Source of the DNA: CAYJLB01 sp964370845 | GTDB lineage: Bacteria > Bacillota > Clostridia > Oscillospirales > Ruminococcaceae | Length of the DNA stretch: 36,416 bases | Assembly: GCA_964370845.1 (NCBI GenBank) | Contig: CAYJLB010000020.1 | Coordinates: forward strand, 1-36,416 | Direction of reading: 5' to 3' | Part shown: positions 25,503 to 32,777 of the stretch, one piece after another | Position numbering within the stretch: the first letter of the stretch is position 1 | Layout of the letters: each line of letters begins with the position of its first letter | Translations under genes and position numbers: made by a program | Notes under the pieces: model-generated | Databases searched by the model: none | What the model was told of the DNA's origin: nothing | What the model saw: the letters and a program-made list of their open reading frames with translations, nothing else

Positions 25503-26645
25503 CTATAATTTCATCAAATTTGATACTAATTTTTTGAAGGAAAAGAAAAAAGAAGTTTCATAAATTTCTGAATTTGATAATATATCAACGGAAAAAAAAC
25601 GCTCATTTTCAATAAAAATCACGATTTCTCCTACTTTTTGGTCAATTTTTATAGGAGCAGTCAAAAATTCCTCTCTCCCCCATTTAATTTGAATTTTTGA
25701 CAAATCACTTTTATTAACAGTGACTCCACCAGGGGAATTTACTTTGATTTTGGCAAAATCCTCCTGACCACTTCTCACCACAATATCTTCTAAAGCTTCG
25801 GGAGGAATATCGGGATAATACAAAACATACTCAGCAAATCCAAAGTCTAATAGTTTTTTTCCATCGTCAAATCTACTTTCACTGTCAGGGCAATTTATCA
25901 CAACCGCCACAAAGGAAAGTCCTTGTCTTTGGGCAGTTACGACTAAACATTGTCCCGAAAAAGCAGAAGCCATTCCTTTCATTCCGCTAATTCCGCTGTA
26001 AGTTTTAAGCATTCTATTTTGGCTCACAACTTCAGTTTCACCATTTCTTACAGTGTCCATCCAAGTAGTAAAATATTCTTCCAAAAAAGGAAATTTTAAT
26101 AATTCGCTAGCTATAACAGCTACATCGTAAGCTGTAGAATACTGATTTTCCAAAGTTCCAGTACTATCGGAAAAAACAGTGTTTTCAAGTGATAATTCCA
26201 ACGCTTTTTCGTTCATAATCCTAACAAAATCCATTTCGGTTAAAGCAATATTTTCAGCAATTGTAACAGCCGCATCATTAGCATTTCCTATTGTAATAGC
26301 TTTAATCAAATCACTAACAGTAACTTTTTCCCCAATATTAAGCCAAATTTGTGGGTCGGAAGTAGCATTTGCATTTTGTGAAACCGTGAAAATTGTATCC
26401 TGTGCAACTTCGCCATTTTCAATTTTCTCCGCCAAAATAAGCAAAGTCATAAGCTTGTTAAAATGCGAAATATGAACCTTTTCTTCACCGTTTTTTGAAT
26501 AAAGCAAACCATTGTTCCCACTTTCAACTAAAACCGCATTTTCAGCGGTTAAAACAAATTCTTCTTCTTTAGTTGCAAATGTAACATCTGAAAAATTTAC
26601 TGCTAAAACAAAAACTAGAACTGCTGAAATAATTTTCTTTAACAT
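25503..26645 (-). CDS. DacF-like D-Ala-D-Ala carboxypeptidase homologue, probably inactive
   Basis: The 380-residue protein has the overall form of the S11 penicillin-binding family: a signal peptide (about 1-24), a peptidase-like domain, then a beta-rich C-terminal domain (about 275-360) and an amphipathic tail. Active members trim the terminal D-alanine of peptidoglycan stems. All three catalytic motifs are altered here. SxxK reads H61-F-N-K64, SxN reads N121-A-N123, and KTG reads K223-G-M225. The nearby frame NDAAVTIAENI and GQCLVVTAQRQG still align with the family, so it is not a frameshift. I infer a pseudoenzyme, perhaps peptidoglycan-binding. The start follows GGGGAGGA. Confidence 0.85.
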   Translation of the reverse strand: MLKKIISAVLVFVLAVNFSDVTFATKEEEFVLTAENAVLVESGNNGLLYSKNGEEKVHISHFNKLMTLLILAEKIENGEVAQDTIFTVSQNANATSDPQIWLNIGEKVTVSDLIKAITIGNANDAAVTIAENIALTEMDFVRIMNEKALELSLENTVFSDSTGTLENQYSTAYDVAVIASELLKFPFLEEYFTTWMDTVRNGETEVVSQNRMLKTYSGISGMKGMASAFSGQCLVVTAQRQGLSFVAVVINCPDSESRFDDGKKLLDFGFAEYVLYYPDIPPEALEDIVVRSGQEDFAKIKVNSPGGVTVNKSDLSKIQIKWGREEFLTAPIKIDQKVGEIVIFIENERFFSVDILSNSEIYETSFFFSFKKLVSNLMKL

Positions 26646-26710
26646 AAAAAAATCCTCCCCATATAATTTTTAAACTTTAAAATAATATATGCGGACAAAG
26701 ATAATTTTAA

Positions 26711-26774
26711 ACCATAAAAATAAAACAGCAGTGAACGAAATCCGTACAAAAGTACAAATTTAGTTCACTGCTGT
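26711..26774 (-). terminator. Strong long-stem terminator after the HPr-like gene
   Basis: On the minus strand ACAGCAGTGAAC and GTTCACTGCTGT form a perfect 12-bp outer stem. After one mismatch a further 10 pairs (two G-U) close on a TTTT loop. The run TTTATTTTTA follows. It lies 15 nt past the stop codon of the HPr-like gene and isolates it from the DacF-like gene. Confidence 0.9.
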
Positions 26775-26789
26775 AAAATTCAGCTTAAA

Positions 26790-27020
26790 TTATTCAACAA
26801 TAAATTTGTTGATTTCAGCCATAAAAGCATCACAATCATCTGAATGAGCTTGAAGTTCAATTTTCTTTGATAAATCAAGGCTAAAAATACCCATAATTGA
26901 TTTAGCATCGATAGCATATCTACCTGAAACTAGATCAACATCGAAATCGTATTTTGCAACTGCATTTACGAATTCTTTAACATCATTAATTGTGCCTAAT
27001 AAAATATTTACTTTTTTCAT
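26790..27020 (-). CDS. HPr/Crh-like protein lacking the phosphorylatable histidine
   Basis: HPr carries phosphate through the PTS on His15 and is regulated by phosphorylation of Ser46. This 76-residue protein has the HPr fold landmarks KYDFDVDL and KSIMGIFSLDL, with S41 at the Ser46 position. The GxHARPA segment is missing: the equivalent stretch reads LLGTINDVKEF and holds no histidine. The only histidine is H59. It therefore cannot be a normal phosphocarrier. Bacillus Crh is a precedent: it lacks His15 but keeps Ser46 and acts in carbon catabolite regulation. The start follows GGAGGA, with a promoter and terminator of its own. The regulatory role is inferred. Confidence 0.85.
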   Translation of the reverse strand: MKKVNILLGTINDVKEFVNAVAKYDFDVDLVSGRYAIDAKSIMGIFSLDLSKKIELQAHSDDCDAFMAEINKFIVE

Positions 27021-27065
27021 AATAAAAATCCTCCAATATAATTAATTTAGCATTGCCTTAACTTT

Positions 27066-27094
27066 AATATACCAAATATTTGTAAAATAGTCAA
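27066..27094 (-). promoter_or_regulatory. SigA promoter of the HPr-like gene
   Basis: TTGACT (27094-27089), 17 bp, then TATATT (27071-27066) on the minus strand, about 45 bp before the start codon. The two hexamers each miss one consensus base. Confidence 0.7.
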
Positions 27095-27191
27095 GAAAAA
27101 TTTGAATTTTTTTTCATTTTATATTATAATATATGTATTACACAAAACCAGTAAAGTTATCTAAGGATTTTTTGGATATTTTTTGTCGGTT

Positions 27192-27220
27192 TTGCACAAA
27201 TAAATATTCTTTGTTTTAAT
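27192..27220 (+). promoter_or_regulatory. Candidate promoter of mtaB-purL
   Basis: TTGCAC (27192-27197), 17 bp, then TTTAAT (27215-27220), 100 bp before the mtaB start. It is weaker than the other promoters called here. The 299-bp divergent gap also has a CAAAACC/GGTTTTG inverted repeat at 27143-27194. I see no gene in it. Confidence 0.35.
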
Positions 27221-27319
27221 TAAAAATAGTTTTATATTTAAAATATATTTCTAAATTATTAATTTTTTATTATTTTTAATTCAATATTTTTATTTGTGAA
27301 GAAAGGATTGGTCATAAAA

Positions 27320-28621
27320 ATGCAAATTTATTATCACACTTTTGGCTGTAAAGTCAATCAGTATGAAACAGAAAAAATTAAGGAGAAATTCCAAGAAGAA
27401 GGTTTTTCCACTAGCGATATTTTAGAGGAAAGTGATGTTTGTGTAGTGAATTCTTGCACGGTTACAGCGGTTTCCGACAAAAAATGTCGCCAATTTATAA
27501 ATAAAGTGAAAGCTACTAATCCCAATTGCATAACTATTTTAGCAGGCTGTTTACCACAAGCTTTTACCGAAAAAACTGAAAAAATTGAAAATGTTGACAT
27601 TATAACTGGGACAAAAGACAAAACCCAAATCCCCCTACTTTTAAAAGAATATTTACTGTCAAAAGAACGAATTTCTAAGGTTTCCCCTTTTAATAAAAAT
27701 GATATTTATGAAGAAATGTCGGTGAAAGATTATTCCGATAAAACTCGTGCTTTTGTGAAAATCGAGGACGGTTGCAATCAATTTTGCAGTTATTGCATTA
27801 TTCCATATGCTCGTGGACGAGTTCGCTCAAAGCCTTTAGACAAGCTAAAAATTGAAATTGAGGAACTTGCAAATAACGGTTATAAAGAAATAGTTTTGGT
27901 TGGGATAAACCTTTCTTGTTATGGTGAAGATTTAGGATTAAGGCTTACTGATGCTGTTGAAACTGTTTGTTCTGTAGAAAAAATTAAAAGAGTGCGACTT
28001 GGATCTCTTGAAGCGGAAAGATTGTCAGAAGATGACATTGAATTACTAGCTAAACAAAAGAAACTATGTCCTCATTTCCATTTGTCATTACAAAGCGGTT
28101 GTGACAAAACTTTGAAAAATATGAATAGAAAATATGACAGTGCAGCTTTTTACAGCCTTGTGCTAAAACTTCGTGAATTGTTCGAAGATTGTGCAATTAC
28201 AACCGATGTAATAGTAGGTTTTCCTGATGAAACTGAGGAAGATTTCAACTTATCAATGGAATTTTGCAAAAAAGTAAAATTCTCACAAACTCATATTTTC
28301 CCTTATTCAATAAGAGAAGGAACTGTTGCTGCTAAAATGAAAGGTCAACTTCCTAAAAATATAAAATCTGAAAGAGCTAGTAAGTTAGCGGAAGAATTAG
28401 CACCTATTGAAGAAGAATTTTTGAAAAATCAAATTGGAAAAATCTTCCCCGTACTCTTTGAAAAGGAAAATTCAACAAATTTCCACCGTGGATACACACC
28501 TAATTATACATTAGTTAAAATATATGTAGAAAATTTTGAAAAAAGTTTGAAAAAAGAAATATTTTATGTTAAAATTAAAGAGTATGAAAAAGACTGTTGC
28601 GTAGGCGAAATAATTAATTAA
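27320..28621 (+). CDS. mtaB: tRNA t6A37 methylthiotransferase MtaB
   Basis: MtaB adds a methylthio group to t6A at position 37 of certain tRNAs, forming ms2t6A. The 433-residue protein has the UPF0004 domain with C10, C46 and C77 (TFGCKVNQYE, NSCTV, AGCLPQ), the radical SAM site C152-x3-C156-x2-C159 in CNQFCSYC, then HLSLQSG and a C-terminal TRAM-like region. The TFGCKVNQ opening favours MtaB over MiaB. I start at ATG 27320, spaced normally after AGAAAGGA; the GTG at 27296 lies upstream of that site. It is 18 nt from purL and probably cotranscribed with it. Confidence 0.94.
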   Translation: MQIYYHTFGCKVNQYETEKIKEKFQEEGFSTSDILEESDVCVVNSCTVTAVSDKKCRQFINKVKATNPNCITILAGCLPQAFTEKTEKIENVDIITGTKDKTQIPLLLKEYLLSKERISKVSPFNKNDIYEEMSVKDYSDKTRAFVKIEDGCNQFCSYCIIPYARGRVRSKPLDKLKIEIEELANNGYKEIVLVGINLSCYGEDLGLRLTDAVETVCSVEKIKRVRLGSLEAERLSEDDIELLAKQKKLCPHFHLSLQSGCDKTLKNMNRKYDSAAFYSLVLKLRELFEDCAITTDVIVGFPDETEEDFNLSMEFCKKVKFSQTHIFPYSIREGTVAAKMKGQLPKNIKSERASKLAEELAPIEEEFLKNQIGKIFPVLFEKENSTNFHRGYTPNYTLVKIYVENFEKSLKKEIFYVKIKEYEKDCCVGEIIN

Positions 28622-28639
28622 GTTTTAAGGAGAGTTTTC

Positions 28640-31600
28640 ATGTCAGTTTATCGTATTTATGTTGAAAAAAAACCGGAGTTTTCAGTTGAGGCTCAATCAG
28701 TTCTAAGTGATATTAAATCTTCACTCGTTGTGGAAGGGTTAAAGTCACTAAGGATTTTAAACCGCTATGATGCGGAAAATATTACCGAAAAAGATTTTAC
28801 ATTAGCTATTCCAAATGTGTTTTCCGAACCTGCTGTTGACTTTATATATAACGATTTGCCAAAATTACCTATTGATAACAAAATTTTTGCTATTGAGTAT
28901 TTACCTGGGCAATTCGATCAAAGAGCGGACTCTTGTGCTCAATGTATTTCCCTTTTAACAGGGTGTGAAAGACCAATTATTTCTTCCGCTAAAGTTTATA
29001 TTTTAGGTGGAAATATTTCAAATTATGATTTAGAAAGAATTAAAAGCTACTTAATCAACCCAGTGGAAAGCCGTGAAGCTTCCCTTAAACCTGCAAACAC
29101 TTTAACTGTGCAATATGAAATTCCTACGACTGTTGAATCAGTTGACGGATTTATTTATGCAACTGAAGAAGATTTAGACAATTTACTTAAAACTTATGGC
29201 TTTGCAATGGATTTAGATGACATTAAATTCTGTCAAAGATATTTTAATGAGATTGAGGAAAGAAATCCTACTATCACTGAAATGCGTATGATAGACACAT
29301 ACTGGTCTGACCACTGTCGCCACACTACTTTCTCAACTATTGTTGATGAAGTTACTATAAAAACTGACTACATAAAAGATACTTTTAAAGAATATTTATC
29401 TGTTCGTGAAGAATTGTATTCTGGAAAAGATAAGCCTGTAACTTTAATGGATTTAGCTGTTATTGGTGCAAAAAAATTAAAAGCTGACGGGATTTTACAA
29501 AACCTTGACGAATCGGAAGAAATTAACGCTTGTTCTGTGGAAATTGACGTTGATGTTGACGGAGTTGACGAACGTTGGCTGTTAATGTTCAAAAATGAAA
29601 CTCATAACCACCCTACTGAAATCGAACCTTTTGGTGGAGCGGCAACATGTCTTGGTGGAGCAATTCGTGACCCACTTTCAGGACGTTCTTATGTTTATCA
29701 AGCAATGAGAGTTACTGGGGCTGCGAACCCATTAGTTCCTTTTGAAGATACAATTAAGGGAAAATTACCACAAAAGAAAATTGTTACTGGGGCTGCTAAT
29801 GGTTACAGTTCATACGGTAACCAAATTGGTCTTGCTACTGGACAAGTTACCGAAATTTATCACCCTGGGTATGTTGCTAAAAGAATGGAAATCGGCGCTG
29901 TAGTTGGTGCTGCTCCAAAAAGCAATGTAAGACGTGAAACTCCAAATTCTGATGACGTTGTAATTTTACTTGGAGGAAAAACAGGACGTGACGGTTGTGG
30001 CGGTGCTACTGGTTCATCAAAATCCCACACTTTAGAAAGCCTTGAATCTTGTGGAGCAGAAGTACAAAAAGGTAATGCTCCTGAAGAAAGAAAGTTGCAA
30101 AGATTGTTTAGAAATCCTACTGTAACAAGCATGATTAAACGTTGTAATGACTTTGGTGCAGGTGGTGTTTCTGTTGCAATTGGTGAGCTTACTGACGGAC
30201 TTATTATAGATTTAGACTCAGTTACAAAGAAATATGACGGACTTGATGGAACTGAACTTGCAATTTCCGAATCACAAGAAAGAATGGCTGTTGTAATCAG
30301 CAAAACTGACGTTGATGAATTTTTAGCGGAGGCTGCAAAAGAAAACCTTGAAGCTACTTTAGTTGCAGTTGTAACTGATGAGCCTAGACTAAAAATGAAC
30401 TGGAAAGGTAACGAAATTGTTAACCTTTCAAGAGAATTCTTAAATTCAAACGGAGCGAGAAAGTTTACAAATATCTGTGTTGAAAAACCTGTTTTTGTTG
30501 AGAAAAAAGCCCTTGAAAATGCTGAAGACAGCTGGGTTGAGCATCTACAAAACTTAAATATTTGCTCACAAAAAGGTCTAATTGAACGTTTTGACTCAAG
30601 CATTGGTTCAGCGACTGTTATAATGCCTTTTGGTGGATTAACTCAAAACACTCCTACTCAAAGTATGGTTGCGAAAATACCAGTTTTACACGGTGAAACT
30701 ACAACTTGTTCAGTAATGGGTTGGGGCTTTAACCCTTATATTTCGGAAATGAGCCCATATCACGGTGCTGTTATGGCGGTTACTGAATCCCTTGCGAAAA
30801 TTGTTTCAAGCGGTGGAAGCTATAAAAATGCTTACCTTACTTTCCAAGAATATTTTGAAAGAACAAAAAATGACCCTTCAAGATGGGGCAAGCCTTTTGC
30901 TGCACTTTTGGGAGCGTTCAAGGCTCAACTTGAATATGGTTGCGGTGCAATCGGTGGTAAGGACTCAATGAGCGGAACTTTTGAAAATATTGATGTTCCA
31001 CCTACACTTTGCTCTTTTGCAATTTGTGCTGGAAAAACTGACAACATCATCTCCCCTGAATTTAAGAAAGTTGACAGCAAAATTGTATTTATTAAACCAG
31101 ATTATGACGAAAACGGATTGCCTGTTTACGCTTCCGTTCGTGAATGTTTTGATAAAGTTGAAAAATTAATTAAAGAGAAAAAAGCTATCTCTGCTTGGGC
31201 AGTTTCCTATGGCGGTGTTGCTGAAGCTATTGCAAAAATGACTTTTGGTAACCTAATTGGTGCTCGTTTAAGCGGAAATTTAACAGAGCAAGAATTATTT
31301 AAACCTTGTTATGGTGGATTTGTCCTCGAAGTTCTTGAAAATGTTGAAATTAACGAAAGAATTATTGGTACAACTACTGACGAATATGTTATTAGGACTA
31401 AAGATTACACTGTTAGCCTTGATGCTGTGCAAAAGAAATGGGAAAATAAGCTTGAAAGTGTTTATCCTACAAAAGTTAAAATTAAGGGAGAAAGATTACA
31501 CGATTACTCTTATAACACCGAAAAACGCATTTCTCCAGCAATTAGAACTGCAAAACCACGAGTACTAATTCCAGTTTTCCCAGGAACAAACTGTGAATAT

Positions 31601-32350
31601 GACACAGCGAGAGCGTTTGAAAAAGCTGGTGCAATTCCTGAAATTTTCGTTGTAAAAAATCTTACTGCTTCCGCAATTGAGGAGTCAGTTAAAGAATTTA
31701 CTGCCCAAATCAAGCAATCACAAATAATTATGCTTCCAGGTGGATTTTCTGGTGGTGACGAACCAGATGGAAGTGGTAAATTTATCACTGCATTCTTTAG
31801 AAATCCATATATTAAAAATGAAGTTCACAGCTTATTGCAAAACCGTGACGGTCTAATGCTAGGTATTTGTAACGGTTTCCAAGCATTAATTAAACTTGGA
31901 CTTGTGCCTTTTGGTGAGATTATGGATATGACTGAAGTTTCGCCTACTCTAACTTTCAATACAATTGGTAGACACCAATCTATGATGGTTAACACAAAAA
32001 TTTCCTCAAACAAATCACCTTGGCTGTATAAAACAAGTGTTGGAGATATTCATTCTGTTGCAGTTTCACATGGTGAAGGTCGCTTTGTTGCTCATCCTGA
32101 GTTAATTTCTAAGCTAGCACAAAATGGACAAATTGCAACACAATATGTTGATTTAAGCGGTCAACCTAGCCTTGATATTCGTTATAACCCTAACACTTCT
32201 ATGGACGCAATCGAGGGAATTACTTCCCCAGACGGGCGTGTGTTTGGAAAAATGGGACATAGCGAACGTAAAGGTGATGACCTTTACAAAAATATCATTG
32301 GTAACAAAGACCAACTTATTTTTGAGAGCGGTGTAGAATACTTTAAATAA
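28640..32350 (+). CDS. purL: Phosphoribosylformylglycinamidine synthase, single-chain PurL
   Basis: This enzyme converts FGAR, ATP and glutamine to FGAM, the fourth step of purine synthesis. At 1236 residues it combines both synthase halves and the glutaminase that PurQ supplies in Bacillus. An N-terminal PurS-like region comes first, then DTYWSDHCRHTTF and NETHNHPTEIEPFGGAATCLGG, the second AIR synthase half with GWGFNPYISEMSPYHG, and a C-terminal amidotransferase with C1077 in LGICNGFQ and H1144 and E1146 in SHGEGRF. The ATG follows AAGGAGAG. No purine riboswitch fits in the 18-nt gap after mtaB. Two kinds of hairpin repeat lie after its stop codon. Confidence 0.97.
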   Translation: MSVYRIYVEKKPEFSVEAQSVLSDIKSSLVVEGLKSLRILNRYDAENITEKDFTLAIPNVFSEPAVDFIYNDLPKLPIDNKIFAIEYLPGQFDQRADSCAQCISLLTGCERPIISSAKVYILGGNISNYDLERIKSYLINPVESREASLKPANTLTVQYEIPTTVESVDGFIYATEEDLDNLLKTYGFAMDLDDIKFCQRYFNEIEERNPTITEMRMIDTYWSDHCRHTTFSTIVDEVTIKTDYIKDTFKEYLSVREELYSGKDKPVTLMDLAVIGAKKLKADGILQNLDESEEINACSVEIDVDVDGVDERWLLMFKNETHNHPTEIEPFGGAATCLGGAIRDPLSGRSYVYQAMRVTGAANPLVPFEDTIKGKLPQKKIVTGAANGYSSYGNQIGLATGQVTEIYHPGYVAKRMEIGAVVGAAPKSNVRRETPNSDDVVILLGGKTGRDGCGGATGSSKSHTLESLESCGAEVQKGNAPEERKLQRLFRNPTVTSMIKRCNDFGAGGVSVAIGELTDGLIIDLDSVTKKYDGLDGTELAISESQERMAVVISKTDVDEFLAEAAKENLEATLVAVVTDEPRLKMNWKGNEIVNLSREFLNSNGARKFTNICVEKPVFVEKKALENAEDSWVEHLQNLNICSQKGLIERFDSSIGSATVIMPFGGLTQNTPTQSMVAKIPVLHGETTTCSVMGWGFNPYISEMSPYHGAVMAVTESLAKIVSSGGSYKNAYLTFQEYFERTKNDPSRWGKPFAALLGAFKAQLEYGCGAIGGKDSMSGTFENIDVPPTLCSFAICAGKTDNIISPEFKKVDSKIVFIKPDYDENGLPVYASVRECFDKVEKLIKEKKAISAWAVSYGGVAEAIAKMTFGNLIGARLSGNLTEQELFKPCYGGFVLEVLENVEINERIIGTTTDEYVIRTKDYTVSLDAVQKKWENKLESVYPTKVKIKGERLHDYSYNTEKRISPAIRTAKPRVLIPVFPGTNCEYDTARAFEKAGAIPEIFVVKNLTASAIEESVKEFTAQIKQSQIIMLPGGFSGGDEPDGSGKFITAFFRNPYIKNEVHSLLQNRDGLMLGICNGFQALIKLGLVPFGEIMDMTEVSPTLTFNTIGRHQSMMVNTKISSNKSPWLYKTSVGDIHSVAVSHGEGRFVAHPELISKLAQNGQIATQYVDLSGQPSLDIRYNPNTSMDAIEGITSPDGRVFGKMGHSERKGDDLYKNIIGNKDQLIFESGVEYFK

Positions 32351-32358
32351 TTTTCATA

Positions 32359-32424
32359 TTAACGTGACGTTGAATCCATTCTCACGATTTTACGTTGTTA
32401 AAAAGGAAAATTTCTGCCCGTGAG
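32359..32424 (+). repeat. Double-hairpin repeat, copy downstream of purL
   Basis: It starts 8 nt after the purL stop with TTAACG-TGA-CGTTGA (one G-U pair), then ATCCATT. A second stem follows, of CTCACG (32381-32386) with CGTGAG (32419-32424), a perfect 6-bp pair. Both stems differ in sequence from the frr and pyrH copies yet remain paired. It is on the plus strand, the same direction as its gene. Confidence 0.75.
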
Positions 32425-32431
32425 GTCATAG

Positions 32432-32460
32432 ATTGTAGGGCAAGGACTCTGCTCTTGCCG
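32432..32460 (+). repeat. GTAGGG hairpin repeat, copy 1
   Basis: ATTGTAGGGCAAGG leads into a hairpin whose GGCAAG and CTTGCC arms enclose 9 nt. The leader is shared with copy 2 at 32508. Short repeats with a TTGTAGGG leader and a variable hairpin are common in clostridial genomes, as far as I recall. Confidence 0.65.
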
Positions 32461-32507
32461 TTTGTTACACTAGCTAAAGGTTTTACTCAATTTTTTCCTC
32501 TAAATAA

Positions 32508-32535
32508 ATTGTAGGGACAAGGCTTGCCCTTGTCC
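32508..32535 (+). repeat. GTAGGG hairpin repeat, copy 2
   Basis: ATTGTAGGGACAAGG opens a hairpin with GGACAAGG and CCTTGTCC arms (8 bp, 5-nt loop). The stem is longer and cleaner than in copy 1. The 427-bp purL to PBP gap otherwise contains the double-hairpin repeat, a terminator at 32625 and a promoter at 32691. Confidence 0.7.
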
Positions 32536-32624
32536 AATTAAACAAAATGAAAAGAAACAATTAAAATTAAATTATTTTCAAACTGCATAACTCTAATCAA
32601 AATTAACTAAAATAAATTATAATA

Positions 32625-32669
32625 TTTTCAAGCTTTAGAATATAATTTTTAAAGCTTGAAAAATTTTTT
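32625..32669 (+). terminator. Terminator downstream of purL
   Basis: TTTTCAAGCTTTA and TAAAGCTTGAAAA form a perfect 13-bp stem with a 12-nt loop, followed by six Ts. It would end the mtaB-purL transcript about 275 nt past the purL stop, so all the repeats would lie in the 3' untranslated part of the mRNA. Confidence 0.8.
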
Positions 32670-32690
32670 GGAAAAAATTAAAAATACCTA

Positions 32691-32719
32691 TTAACATTTG
32701 AGGAATAATATGTTATAAT
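32691..32719 (+). promoter_or_regulatory. SigA promoter of the penicillin-binding protein gene
   Basis: TTAACA (32691-32696), 17 bp, then TATAAT (32714-32719), 58 bp before the start codon. The -10 is perfect and has TG at -1 and -2 relative to the extended -10 position (ATGTTATAAT). Confidence 0.8.
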
Positions 32720-32777
32720 ATAAAAAGGTTTATTCTAGTGTGGCAATGAAAATGAACTGAGAAAGGATTACAATTTT

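Noticed and set aside
28621..28640. Purine riboswitch before purL
   Set aside because: Only 18 nt separate mtaB and purL, too short for an aptamer.
29860..30603. Minus-strand 247-codon frame within purL
   Set aside because: Antisense shadow of conserved purL domains.
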